Assembly (NCBI GenBank): GCA_903910215.1 | Contig: CAIVYV010000165.1 | Span: forward strand, 1 to 6,644 | Length of the DNA stretch: 6,644 nucleotides | Direction of reading: 5' to 3' | DNA from: an uncultured Pseudomonadota bacterium | Lineage (GTDB): Bacteria > Pseudomonadota > Gammaproteobacteria > Steroidobacterales > Steroidobacteraceae | Shown: in pieces, positions 1 through 6,514 of the stretch | How positions within the stretch are numbered: position 1 is the first letter of the stretch | Layout: every line of letters starts with the position of its first letter | The notes under the pieces: model-generated | Seen by the model: the letters and a program-made list of their open reading frames with translations, nothing else | Told to the model about the DNA's origin: nothing | Database searches by the model: none | Program-made: the position numbers and the translations under genes

Positions 1-2906
1 GCCCCCTGACTCGAGTTCAGTGCTACCGAACCATTGTTGATGTCGATGGCACCGGTCTGCACGCCGTTGGCGCCGCCGACCAGCACATTGCCACTCGCGG
101 TGTTATCGGTCCTTATCGTGCCTGTTGAAACGGTGTAATTCGTCGTGCTCGTCGCGGTCCCGCCCGTGCCGGCCTGAACGCAGATCGCGTTACCGGCGCA
201 CGGATCGGCAGGCCCTGTGGTGGGTGCAGGCTTGCCGACCAAACCGTACAAGTCACCCACCTGAACGGGCCCCGTTTTCGCCTGCACATCGACGAACCCA
301 GTGAGCGAAGTGATGTTTCCGGTCGTTACACCCGCCTGCGCTGCCAACTGTGCGAAGCCCTTCGACGCGCCGATCTCACGATCAACGGTGATGGCGCCCT
401 GCGCGGAGCTGATGCTGACATTGCCCTCAGCACCGACGCTTCCACCCACCGTCCGCCCAGACACCGTACGGCTCCGAACCTGCACATTGTCGCGCGCCGT
501 GACGTTGACATCCGCGCGGCCAGCACTCGTCGCCGCCGCTGCTTCGATACCAGTTACCGTCACGCCCCCCGAGGCCGCGCTGATAGAGAGATTGCCACCG
601 CTCGCTCGGACGTTGGACGCCGTAACACCATCGCGACCTACGAGATTGACCGTGCCACCGGCGATCACATCACCGGCGACGCAGTCAGCGCCAGAACGTG
701 TACCGACGCACAGTGAACCCGCGGTGGAGCTCAGCGAGACGTTGCCTGACAAGGTGCCGATCGCGCCCGTGTTGACGGCGAGGCTATTGGCCGCAGACAA
801 CGAGAGATTGCGCGTGGCCGACAAGACACCGGTCGTCAGCGCGCCCTCGCTGGCCGTCAGCGTGAGATCGCGGGCTGCGCTGATGTTGCCCGCCTCGATG
901 CTCCGTGCACTCGCCCTGACATCGCCGAGCGTCGCCGTGACAGTGCCCGGGTTAGACTGCGCACTCTGCGTGCCAATGCGTACGTTTCCGAACTGACTCA
1001 TCAACTCGACGTCGGATCCACGGGCGGAGCCGAGTTCGATACCCCCCGGCGCTACCACTCGCAATCGGCCTCCCGCCCCCGCCGAATTGCCTTGGCCGAC
1101 CAAGCCCCGCGAGTCAACCACCGTGGCGCGAACGGAGCCGGCCTTTGTTTGCAAGTCGACTTCTGGCACAGCCGGAACGGTGCTCGTCGTGCGGCTCTGC
1201 GTGATGGCGTTGGTAGTGATGCCGTCGCGTCCGACGATGAGCATCGTACCGTTGCTCGCCGTAACGTTGCCGACGGCAACATTGAAAGTTCCCGAATCAC
1301 TGACGTACGGGTCCTCTCCCACCGCCGACGCCGTGTTGACGCCCGCTTGGATATCAACACTTTTTCCCGCTGCGACATCCCGGTTGCCGGTTTCGATCTG
1401 TCCTGCATTGGCATTCAGACGCACGCTGCCGACGCTCGATGTCACGGAGCCGGCTATGGCGATCCCTGTTCGGCTCTCAAGCCGAACGTCGCCTGCTGTC
1501 GCGAGCACCTCGCCCACCTGTATCGCGGAATTTTTCGACACGACCGCGACATTCCTCGTCGAAACATTTCCAAGGCGTATGTTGTCGAAAGCACTTACCG
1601 TGAGCGAGGTATTGCTGGCGTTGAGCGCGCTCCCCACACAGGTCGACCCAGTGACGGTGCCAAAACAAACGCCCAAGGTGTCCGTCGCGATGACAATGGT
1701 GTTTGGTGTACCGACATTGAGCGGATTTACTCGCGTTCCCGCGAAGGTCAGCGTCGACTGCCCTTGAGATCCATCGATGTCCATGTTGACTCTTCCGAAC
1801 GACTCGATCACGAGCTTATCGATCGGGGCATAGGGGTTGAAAACAGACACACCGGAAAAATTGTCGACACTAGCCTTCGCCGAAATCTGCACCTGCCCGA
1901 CTTCCCTGATGCCGTCTCCATAGCCGCTAGCCACACCGCTAGCTACGCCGTCACCCACCCGAATGACTTTGTCCGCCGATGTCCCCGAGACGAAACCGGT
2001 TTGGGGCGTAAACGCTACGAGTTCCAGATCGCCGCTCGACAAGGGATTTGGCGGACTACCTGCCTCAGCCAGCGCACCCTCAGCGATTTGCAGTGAAAAG
2101 CTCCCTGAGGCCGCCAGCAATACGTGGCTTGAGGCTTTCTCGGCTGCATCGGTGGATGTATTGATGGTATTCGTGTTACTCGACCCCACTTCGACGGAGG
2201 GCGGTATCAACATGCCAGTGCCGTTAATCGTATCTCCAAAGATTTTTCCGTCGAACTGCAAGCTTTTACCGGATTCAGCGCTGCCGACAATGAACATGGC
2301 GGGCCCGCCGCGTACCATGATTTCGCTCGCCGAGGACGTAAGTGACGAGCCGGTACCTGCACCCTGCGTCGAGATCGCACCTGGATTTGCCGGCATGACG
2401 AAATTGATGGTTGATGTCGCGGCGTAGGTTCCCGAGCTGGTGATGAACTCATCGATGTTGCTCAGGCCAGCGGGCGTTGCCAGTAATCCCCCTACATCAA
2501 TTCGCGCATCACGTGTGATCAAAACGCCATTGGGGTTCAGTAGCCATACGTTGCCGTTCGACCACAAGCTACCGCCGATGTTGCTTTTATAAGTACCGCC
2601 AACCCCCGTCACTCGATTGACTGCGATAGAGCCGCGATCCGGCATCGCGAAGTTGACACGGTTGTTATAGTCGATGTTGAAACTCGTCCAATCGATCACA
2701 AATCGCTTGCTGGTCGACACGATATCGAGCGTGTTTCCCGTCGTAGTCGCTGTTACGGTTCCAGGGGTTTTTCTAACAGTCGGCACGGTGCCGTTAGGAA
2801 TATTGTTTACACCGTCCAACGACGGGCGCGGCGGCAACGCTGCCGCCCTTCCCGCAAGGAAGACGAGAGCCGCAACCCAAAAAATTCTCTGCAGCTTAAC
2901 CATCAT
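1..2906 (-). CDS. TpsA: filamentous haemagglutinin-like two-partner secretion exoprotein (5' part; 3' end beyond window)
   Basis: Large secreted adhesin-type protein, exported by Sec and then across the outer membrane by the TpsB encoded just upstream. I translated the frame by hand: 968 codons without a stop, running off the left edge. Residues 1-23 form an ordinary signal peptide: K4/R7, a hydrophobic core IFWVAALVFLAG, and a probable cut near RAAA|LPP. There is no long extended signal region as in some FHA-type proteins. Residues about 55-145 match the haemagglutination-activity/TPS domain: DWTSFNI near 72, VNFAMPD, AVNRVTG, then WLLNPNGVLI with the NPNG motif at 124-127. After about residue 300 come short Gly/Ser/Thr/Val-rich repeats typical of a right-handed beta-helix. 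The only six Cys I see are C414/C423, C733/C742 and C903/C909. ATG at 2906 overlaps the tpsB stop. A second in-frame ATG at 2903 is equally plausible. The TPS call is firm. The ligand and biological role cannot be told, because the C-terminus is missing. Confidence 0.93.
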   Translation of the reverse strand, partial: MMVKLQRIFWVAALVFLAGRAAALPPRPSLDGVNNIPNGTVPTVRKTPGTVTATTTGNTLDIVSTSKRFVIDWTSFNIDYNNRVNFAMPDRGSIAVNRVTGVGGTYKSNIGGSLWSNGNVWLLNPNGVLITRDARIDVGGLLATPAGLSNIDEFITSSGTYAATSTINFVMPANPGAISTQGAGTGSSLTSSASEIMVRGGPAMFIVGSAESGKSLQFDGKIFGDTINGTGMLIPPSVEVGSSNTNTINTSTDAAEKASSHVLLAASGSFSLQIAEGALAEAGSPPNPLSSGDLELVAFTPQTGFVSGTSADKVIRVGDGVASGVASGYGDGIREVGQVQISAKASVDNFSGVSVFNPYAPIDKLVIESFGRVNMDIDGSQGQSTLTFAGTRVNPLNVGTPNTIVIATDTLGVCFGTVTGSTCVGSALNASNTSLTVSAFDNIRLGNVSTRNVAVVSKNSAIQVGEVLATAGDVRLESRTGIAIAGSVTSSVGSVRLNANAGQIETGNRDVAAGKSVDIQAGVNTASAVGEDPYVSDSGTFNVAVGNVTASNGTMLIVGRDGITTNAITQSRTTSTVPAVPEVDLQTKAGSVRATVVDSRGLVGQGNSAGAGGRLRVVAPGGIELGSARGSDVELMSQFGNVRIGTQSAQSNPGTVTATLGDVRASARSIEAGNISAARDLTLTASEGALTTGVLSATRNLSLSAANSLAVNTGAIGTLSGNVSLSSTAGSLCVGTRSGADCVAGDVIAGGTVNLVGRDGVTASNVRASGGNLSISAASGGVTVTGIEAAAATSAGRADVNVTARDNVQVRSRTVSGRTVGGSVGAEGNVSISSAQGAITVDREIGASKGFAQLAAQAGVTTGNITSLTGFVDVQAKTGPVQVGDLYGLVGKPAPTTGPADPCAGNAICVQAGTGGTATSTTNYTVSTGTIRTDNTASGNVLVGGANGVQTGAIDINNGSVALNSSQG
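3..899 (-). repeat. Degenerate ~20-residue beta-helix repeats in the TpsA passenger
   Basis: From about residue 670 to the window edge the adhesin is built of imperfect repeats, each a short strand, a Gly turn and another strand. Examples are LTLTASEGALTTG, LSLSAANSLAVNTG, VSLSSTAGSLCVG, LSISAASGGVTVTG and VSISSAQGAITV, and VGRDGVTASN echoes an earlier VGRDGITTNA. The period is roughly 17-21 residues, about one coil of a right-handed beta-helix as in FHA. The repeats are protein-level and diverged. I see no long exact DNA repeat, so recent duplication is not indicated. Confidence 0.7.
1924..1947 (-). repeat. 12-bp tandem duplication within tpsA
   Basis: Two adjacent 12-base units, ccgctagccaca and ccgctagctacg (plus-strand sense), match at 9 of 12 positions. 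On the coding strand they give the protein duplication GVASGVASG at about residues 320-328. The unit length is a multiple of three, so the frame is kept. It is a small local duplication in a loop region of the passenger, with no sign of phase variation. Confidence 0.5.
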
Positions 2907-2920
2907 GGCCTCTCACCCTC
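2903..2920 (-). promoter_or_regulatory. tpsB/tpsA ATGA overlap with tpsA ribosome-binding site
   Basis: The tpsB stop TGA (2905-2903) overlaps the first tpsA ATG (2906-2904) in an ATGA arrangement, and a second in-frame ATG follows immediately (2903-2901). Purine-rich Shine-Dalgarno candidates lie inside the last tpsB codons: GAGGG at 2920-2916 (9 nt before the first ATG) and GAGAGG at 2914-2909 (2 nt before the first ATG, 5 nt before the second). The layout indicates translational coupling, so the secretion pore and its substrate would be made together. Which of the two ATGs is used cannot be decided from sequence and changes the protein by one Met only. Confidence 0.8.
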
Positions 2921-4630
2921 GGGCAATTCGCCAAGCACCTTGCGCGGCAAGGGATCGAAGGAATACGTGAAGCTCAGCAGCATGCGCGAACCGTAGGCAT
3001 CAGGGCCGGTGCCTTGAATGCGGCCGAAGGGTTGCGCAAAGGTCGCCTCGAGTTGCAGCTTCGGGCTCACCGTCATCTGCAAGCCAAACCCTGCCGCCTG
3101 AGCGCGGCTATAACCCGCGCCCTGATCTTTGCTCGCCCAAAGGCGCGCGGTCGAGGCAAAGGCGAACGGACGCAGGCTGCTCGTTTCGCTGACCTGCTGC
3201 CCGGGGCCATAGAGCTGCGCGAGCGCTGCAACGCCAGAATCGCCCGACAACGCACCAGGATCGAAACCCTGGCCGCCCGAGAGTCCGCCGTAACTGAAGC
3301 CCTCGAACGCAGAGAGCTGCTGCTCAGTCCACTGGCCCTTAAGATTAAGCCTGAGGCTATAAGTGCGCGACAGTTGCAGCCCCGCCTCGATCTCGCCGCG
3401 CAGCACCAAAGCCTGCGGATCGGCATCAAAGCGCGAGGCGTTCGGATCGCCGGACCGCATCGCACCGAAGGCACTCAGCCCCTTGCGCGCCTGAAAGTCG
3501 GCAAACCACACGCCGTTGCGAAGCAAGCCATCCGTGCGCGTACCGACGAAGGCGACGCGCAAGTGGTCCTCGCCGAGCGGCACATCGCCAAAAAAAGTCG
3601 TCTTCTGATCGAGAGCCTCGATGCCGGCACGCCACGAGGTGACCAGCCCGCGCCGCACCTGCAGCGGAGCCGAGAGCTCTGCAGCGGTGAACAGCGTTTT
3701 GCTGTCGAGCTCAAGCTGCGCAAGTGCGCCGCCCGGGCGCGCACGCGAGTACGCGCCGCCAAGACGCAGCTTGAGCCCATCGCCATTGACGAGCGCCTGC
3801 GTGTCGAATTGAGCGGACCACTGCGTGCTGGGCGTCTGTGCGGTGTAAACACCGAACGTCGTGCTCTCCTCGAGTGGCGTTGCACCTGACCAACGCGTGC
3901 CGACGAGTGCGCCCCATGGGCCGAGCGTGTCCGAGTTGCCATTTTGCGTCTGCGCGAACATCTGGTTGGGGTTCGCCGAGACAATGAGCACAAGATCGAG
4001 CGCCGAGGGGTCGGTGCGCGAACGGCGGATGGTCGGACGCACGTTGCTGAGCCCGACTGAAGCTGCGTGTGCGAGGCCTCGACGCACATCCGCAGCGCGC
4101 AGCGGTCTCCCCTGCTTCACGGGCCGAAACGCGCGCAGCGCAAGCCGGGCCACCGACTCCTGATCAGCGAGCGCTTCCACTCGGTTGACCACACCCTCCT
4201 GCACGACGATGCGATAGCGACCCGGTTCCGCGACCGGGTCACCGACGACGGCAGCACGGGCAAACACATAGCCGAGTTCGCGGTATCGACACTCGAGCTT
4301 GGCGACGAGTCGCGCGAGACCTTCTCGGCTTACAGGCAGATCGGGCATGGCGCTCGCGAGATACGCGAGTTCCTTGGCGGGCACGACCGTCATGCCCTCG
4401 GCCTCGATCAATTTGACCTCAGCGATGATGGCCTCGCCGGGCATCAGGCCAACAACCGGCCGGTTGTCGCACTCAACGGCACCGAAATCCGAGGCTGCGG
4501 CGCGCAAGGGTGCAGGCAAGCGCAAGACCTCATCGCGAGTCAGGCCCGCCTGCGGTGTAGCCGGAATGCTCGCCAAAACGAGCGCAGCCCCGACTCCCGC
4601 AATTTTGGTGCAACGCACCGCATCGGCCAT
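2903..4630 (-). CDS. TpsB: outer-membrane two-partner secretion transporter, FhaC/ShlB/HecB family
   Basis: A 575-residue Omp85-superfamily pore, close in length to FhaC, which secretes its TpsA partner across the outer membrane. Residues 1-28 are a signal peptide (hydrophobic AGVGAALVLASIP, likely cut after ATPQA). Residues about 67-146 form the first POTRA domain, with the typical ECRYRELGYVFARAAV block at 113-128. About 147-220 form the second POTRA, ending LDLVLIVSAN. From about 221 onward, alternating strands form the 16-stranded barrel. The conserved family block lies at 428-466: a GQW...QLSAFEGFSYGG stretch, then GFDPGALSGDSG. In that block the usual VRGY/F tetrad reads GQGF, with Gln454 in place of the key Arg. 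C54 and C114 sit in the periplasmic part and could pair. The last aromatic strand (SFTYSF, ends 558) is followed by a 17-residue charged, Pro-rich tail. A GGGG run 6 nt before the ATG is a modest ribosome site. It is the first gene of the operon with tpsA. Confidence 0.95.
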   Translation of the reverse strand: MADAVRCTKIAGVGAALVLASIPATPQAGLTRDEVLRLPAPLRAAASDFGAVECDNRPVVGLMPGEAIIAEVKLIEAEGMTVVPAKELAYLASAMPDLPVSREGLARLVAKLECRYRELGYVFARAAVVGDPVAEPGRYRIVVQEGVVNRVEALADQESVARLALRAFRPVKQGRPLRAADVRRGLAHAASVGLSNVRPTIRRSRTDPSALDLVLIVSANPNQMFAQTQNGNSDTLGPWGALVGTRWSGATPLEESTTFGVYTAQTPSTQWSAQFDTQALVNGDGLKLRLGGAYSRARPGGALAQLELDSKTLFTAAELSAPLQVRRGLVTSWRAGIEALDQKTTFFGDVPLGEDHLRVAFVGTRTDGLLRNGVWFADFQARKGLSAFGAMRSGDPNASRFDADPQALVLRGEIEAGLQLSRTYSLRLNLKGQWTEQQLSAFEGFSYGGLSGGQGFDPGALSGDSGVAALAQLYGPGQQVSETSSLRPFAFASTARLWASKDQGAGYSRAQAAGFGLQMTVSPKLQLEATFAQPFGRIQGTGPDAYGSRMLLSFTYSFDPLPRKVLGELPEGERP

Positions 4631-4729
4631 AACTAACCCCGTGATTTGTTTCCGTTATCGGCAGTTTCGCGGATTGTTTTACCGCATTTATATGCCGTTT
4701 GCGTGCACAATGATCCGTCAGGGGCGCTC
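4631..4729. promoter_or_regulatory. Divergent intergenic region between tpsB and the CHASE2 cyclase gene
   Basis: These 99 bp separate two divergent start codons and must hold at least part of the control signals for both genes. The region is AT-richer than the flanking coding DNA. An AT-rich core around 4687-4694 reads TATATG on the plus strand (4689-4694) and TATAAA on the minus strand (4692-4687), so overlapping -10 elements are conceivable. I see no well-spaced -35 box for either, nor a convincing CRP-type TGTGA...TCACA site. The only perfect short palindrome I noted is GTGCAC at 4703-4708. Ribosome sites close both ends: GGGG at 4640-4637 for tpsB and AGGGG at 4720-4724 for the cyclase. 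The regulatory role is inferred from position, not from a recognised operator. Confidence 0.45.
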
Positions 4730-6514
4730 ATGGCATTACAAACCGAACAAAGCCGAAATCTCGCCGCCCTGGCCATTGCGGCCGGCGCGGCCATAGTCGC
4801 GATTTTGTTCAATTTCACAACGCCCGCGCGATACGTCGAGAACCTGACCTACGACCTTCGCATGGCATTGGCCGCCCCGTCTCCCGGGGATCAGTTGGTC
4901 ATCGTCAAGATGGACGATCGGGCCGTTGAGGAGATGCGCTCTCAATCGTCCTGCGGCTGTATCTCCCCAGTCGATAAGAATTGGCTCGCCGACGTCATTG
5001 TCGCACTCGATGGCCACGGGGCGAAGGTCGTGCTCGTCGACTATCTCTTCGACACTTGGCGCTCCAAAGAGGAGTTTCTGATCGTCGCGCCGAAGCTGAG
5101 CGCGCTGCGCACCCCCGTGATCGTCGCGGCTGACCCCAACCGGGTGCCCGGTCGCGATTTCGACGTAGTACCCAACATCCGTTACGCCGATGCGAGGACC
5201 TTGGTCAACGACGACTACGACGACGTGGTGCGCAGCTACGACGCGCTTCCCGGAGACCGAAAGTCATTGGCTGCCGCCGTGCTGGAGACGCTCGGTCTTA
5301 AAGCCCAACCCGGCATCTTCCGCCTGCGCTACCGCGCCCCGCATCCCGGTGCCACCGCCGAAAACGTAGGCGCTATCGCGCCATCCTTCTCAGCGGGCGA
5401 TGTCGCCTTCCTGCCGTCCGAATTCTTTGCCGACAAGATCGTGATGATCGGTCGCGTGTCGCGCTCCGCAGGCGTCGATGCAGAGACCCTCGGCGAGGAT
5501 CTTAAAACCACGCCGCTGCGCTATCTGCCCGGCCACTACGACGGCACGCCCGGAGTCGAGGTGCACGCTCATGCCGTGCTGCAAATGCTGCAGAAGGACC
5601 GTGTCATCGAACCTGCGCTGCCTTGGGTCGGATTGCTTGCCCTGATCGCGGCTCTGGGCGGTGCCGGACTCGGCCGCTCGGCTTTCACGTGGCTGCGTGC
5701 CTTGCGCTGGCTGACGGGGCTGCTCGCCGCCGGAGCCGTGGGTGGCTGGGCTGCGTTCTCGAGTGCCGGCGTAATGTTGCCGATGGTCGCGCCGTTCAGC
5801 GCCTTTGCGCTGTCGTTCTTCGTGGTGAGCCGCGTGGCCGCAACTCAGCTACTTGATGAGCGCAAGCTCTATGCCACAGCGCTCGAGCGCTACCTCGCAC
5901 CCCAAGTGATCCGGCGTATCGAGGATGGCTCAGAGCCGGTGCAAATCGGCGCCAAGATGCGCGACATCACGGCGATGGTGAGCGATCTCGAGAACTCCTC
6001 GACCTTCCTCGCGGAGACGCCCGTCGAGCAGTTCTCGCCGATCATCAACGGATACTTCGATGGCCTCTTCGAGGTGTTGTGGAAACACGAGGCCATGCTC
6101 GACAAGTTGACCGGCGATGGGGTGATCGTGCTCTTCGGTGCGCCGGTGCTGCATGCGGACCACGCCGATCGGGCGATCGCCTGTGCGCGCGATATCCAGG
6201 TGTTTTCTGATCGCTTCCGCGCCGAGGTGATGGAGAAGTACGGCATCAGTTTCGGCCGCACCCGCCTCGGACTCCACTCGGGCGAGGCCCTCGTCGGAAA
6301 CTTCGGCGGTGCCAAGCGCTTCAACTACACGGCTTACGGACAGACCGTGGTGATTGCCGCACGGCTTGAAGCCTCCAACAAGGAATACGACACCGTCGTG
6401 CTCTTGAGCGACGCCACGCTCGAGCGGGCCAAGAATCCGGGCGTGCTCGAATACATCGGCTCGCTCAAACTCAAGGGCGTACCGGACCCGATCCGCGCCT
6501 ACACGCCGCGCTAG
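4730..6514 (+). CDS. Membrane-bound CHASE2-sensor class III adenylate/guanylate cyclase
   Basis: A 594-residue inner-membrane signalling protein predicted to make a cyclic nucleotide, probably cAMP, in response to an envelope signal. Helix 1 is about residues 10-28, followed by a periplasmic CHASE2 domain to about 295 (MDDRAV near 61, KVVLVDYLFD and the closing GTPGVEVHAHAVLQML block are typical). Three helices follow at about 299-316, 325-345 and 347-367, then a linker and the cytosolic cyclase domain from about 410 to the end. Visible active-site residues are metal ligands D419 (VSDLENSS) and D463, purine-selecting K459 in DKLTGDG, T534 in FNYTAYG (the Thr seen in class IIIb cyclases) and R545. 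The transition-state Asn is absent: position 541 is Val (GQTVVIAARLE). A Cys-Gly-Cys (75-77) sits in the periplasmic domain. I chose ATG 4730 because AGGGG lies 5 nt upstream and helix 1 then starts near the N-terminus. An in-frame ATG at 4646 would add 28 residues. It is divergent from the TPS operon. Confidence 0.93.
   Translation: MALQTEQSRNLAALAIAAGAAIVAILFNFTTPARYVENLTYDLRMALAAPSPGDQLVIVKMDDRAVEEMRSQSSCGCISPVDKNWLADVIVALDGHGAKVVLVDYLFDTWRSKEEFLIVAPKLSALRTPVIVAADPNRVPGRDFDVVPNIRYADARTLVNDDYDDVVRSYDALPGDRKSLAAAVLETLGLKAQPGIFRLRYRAPHPGATAENVGAIAPSFSAGDVAFLPSEFFADKIVMIGRVSRSAGVDAETLGEDLKTTPLRYLPGHYDGTPGVEVHAHAVLQMLQKDRVIEPALPWVGLLALIAALGGAGLGRSAFTWLRALRWLTGLLAAGAVGGWAAFSSAGVMLPMVAPFSAFALSFFVVSRVAATQLLDERKLYATALERYLAPQVIRRIEDGSEPVQIGAKMRDITAMVSDLENSSTFLAETPVEQFSPIINGYFDGLFEVLWKHEAMLDKLTGDGVIVLFGAPVLHADHADRAIACARDIQVFSDRFRAEVMEKYGISFGRTRLGLHSGEALVGNFGGAKRFNYTAYGQTVVIAARLEASNKEYDTVVLLSDATLERAKNPGVLEYIGSLKLKGVPDPIRAYTPR

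Noticed and set aside
1092..2096. Long open frames on the plus strand opposite tpsA (also 301-996, 1087-1767 and 1963-2427)
   Set aside because: They lie antisense to a continuous 968-codon frame with clear TpsA motifs, are rich in Arg/Ala/Pro/Ser without recognisable domains, and arise from stop-poor GC-rich DNA.
2262..2285. P-loop-like GSAESGKS in TpsA (residues 208-215)
   Set aside because: It fits the loose G-x4-G-K-S pattern, but it lies in an exported beta-helical adhesin with no Walker B or ATPase fold. Chance match.
3014..4636. Plus-strand open frames opposite tpsB (3014-3889, 3861-4163, 4067-4636)
   Set aside because: They have no domain features, low-complexity Arg-rich translations and no ribosome sites. 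The minus-strand TpsB explains the whole region.
4652..4661. CCGTTATCGG as an operator-like inverted repeat
   Set aside because: The arms are only 3 bp with a mismatched centre, which is expected by chance in GC-rich DNA.
4646..4729. Upstream in-frame ATG extending the cyclase by 28 residues
   Set aside because: I see no good ribosome site before it. It would use up most of the divergent regulatory region, and ATG 4730 has AGGGG at correct spacing.
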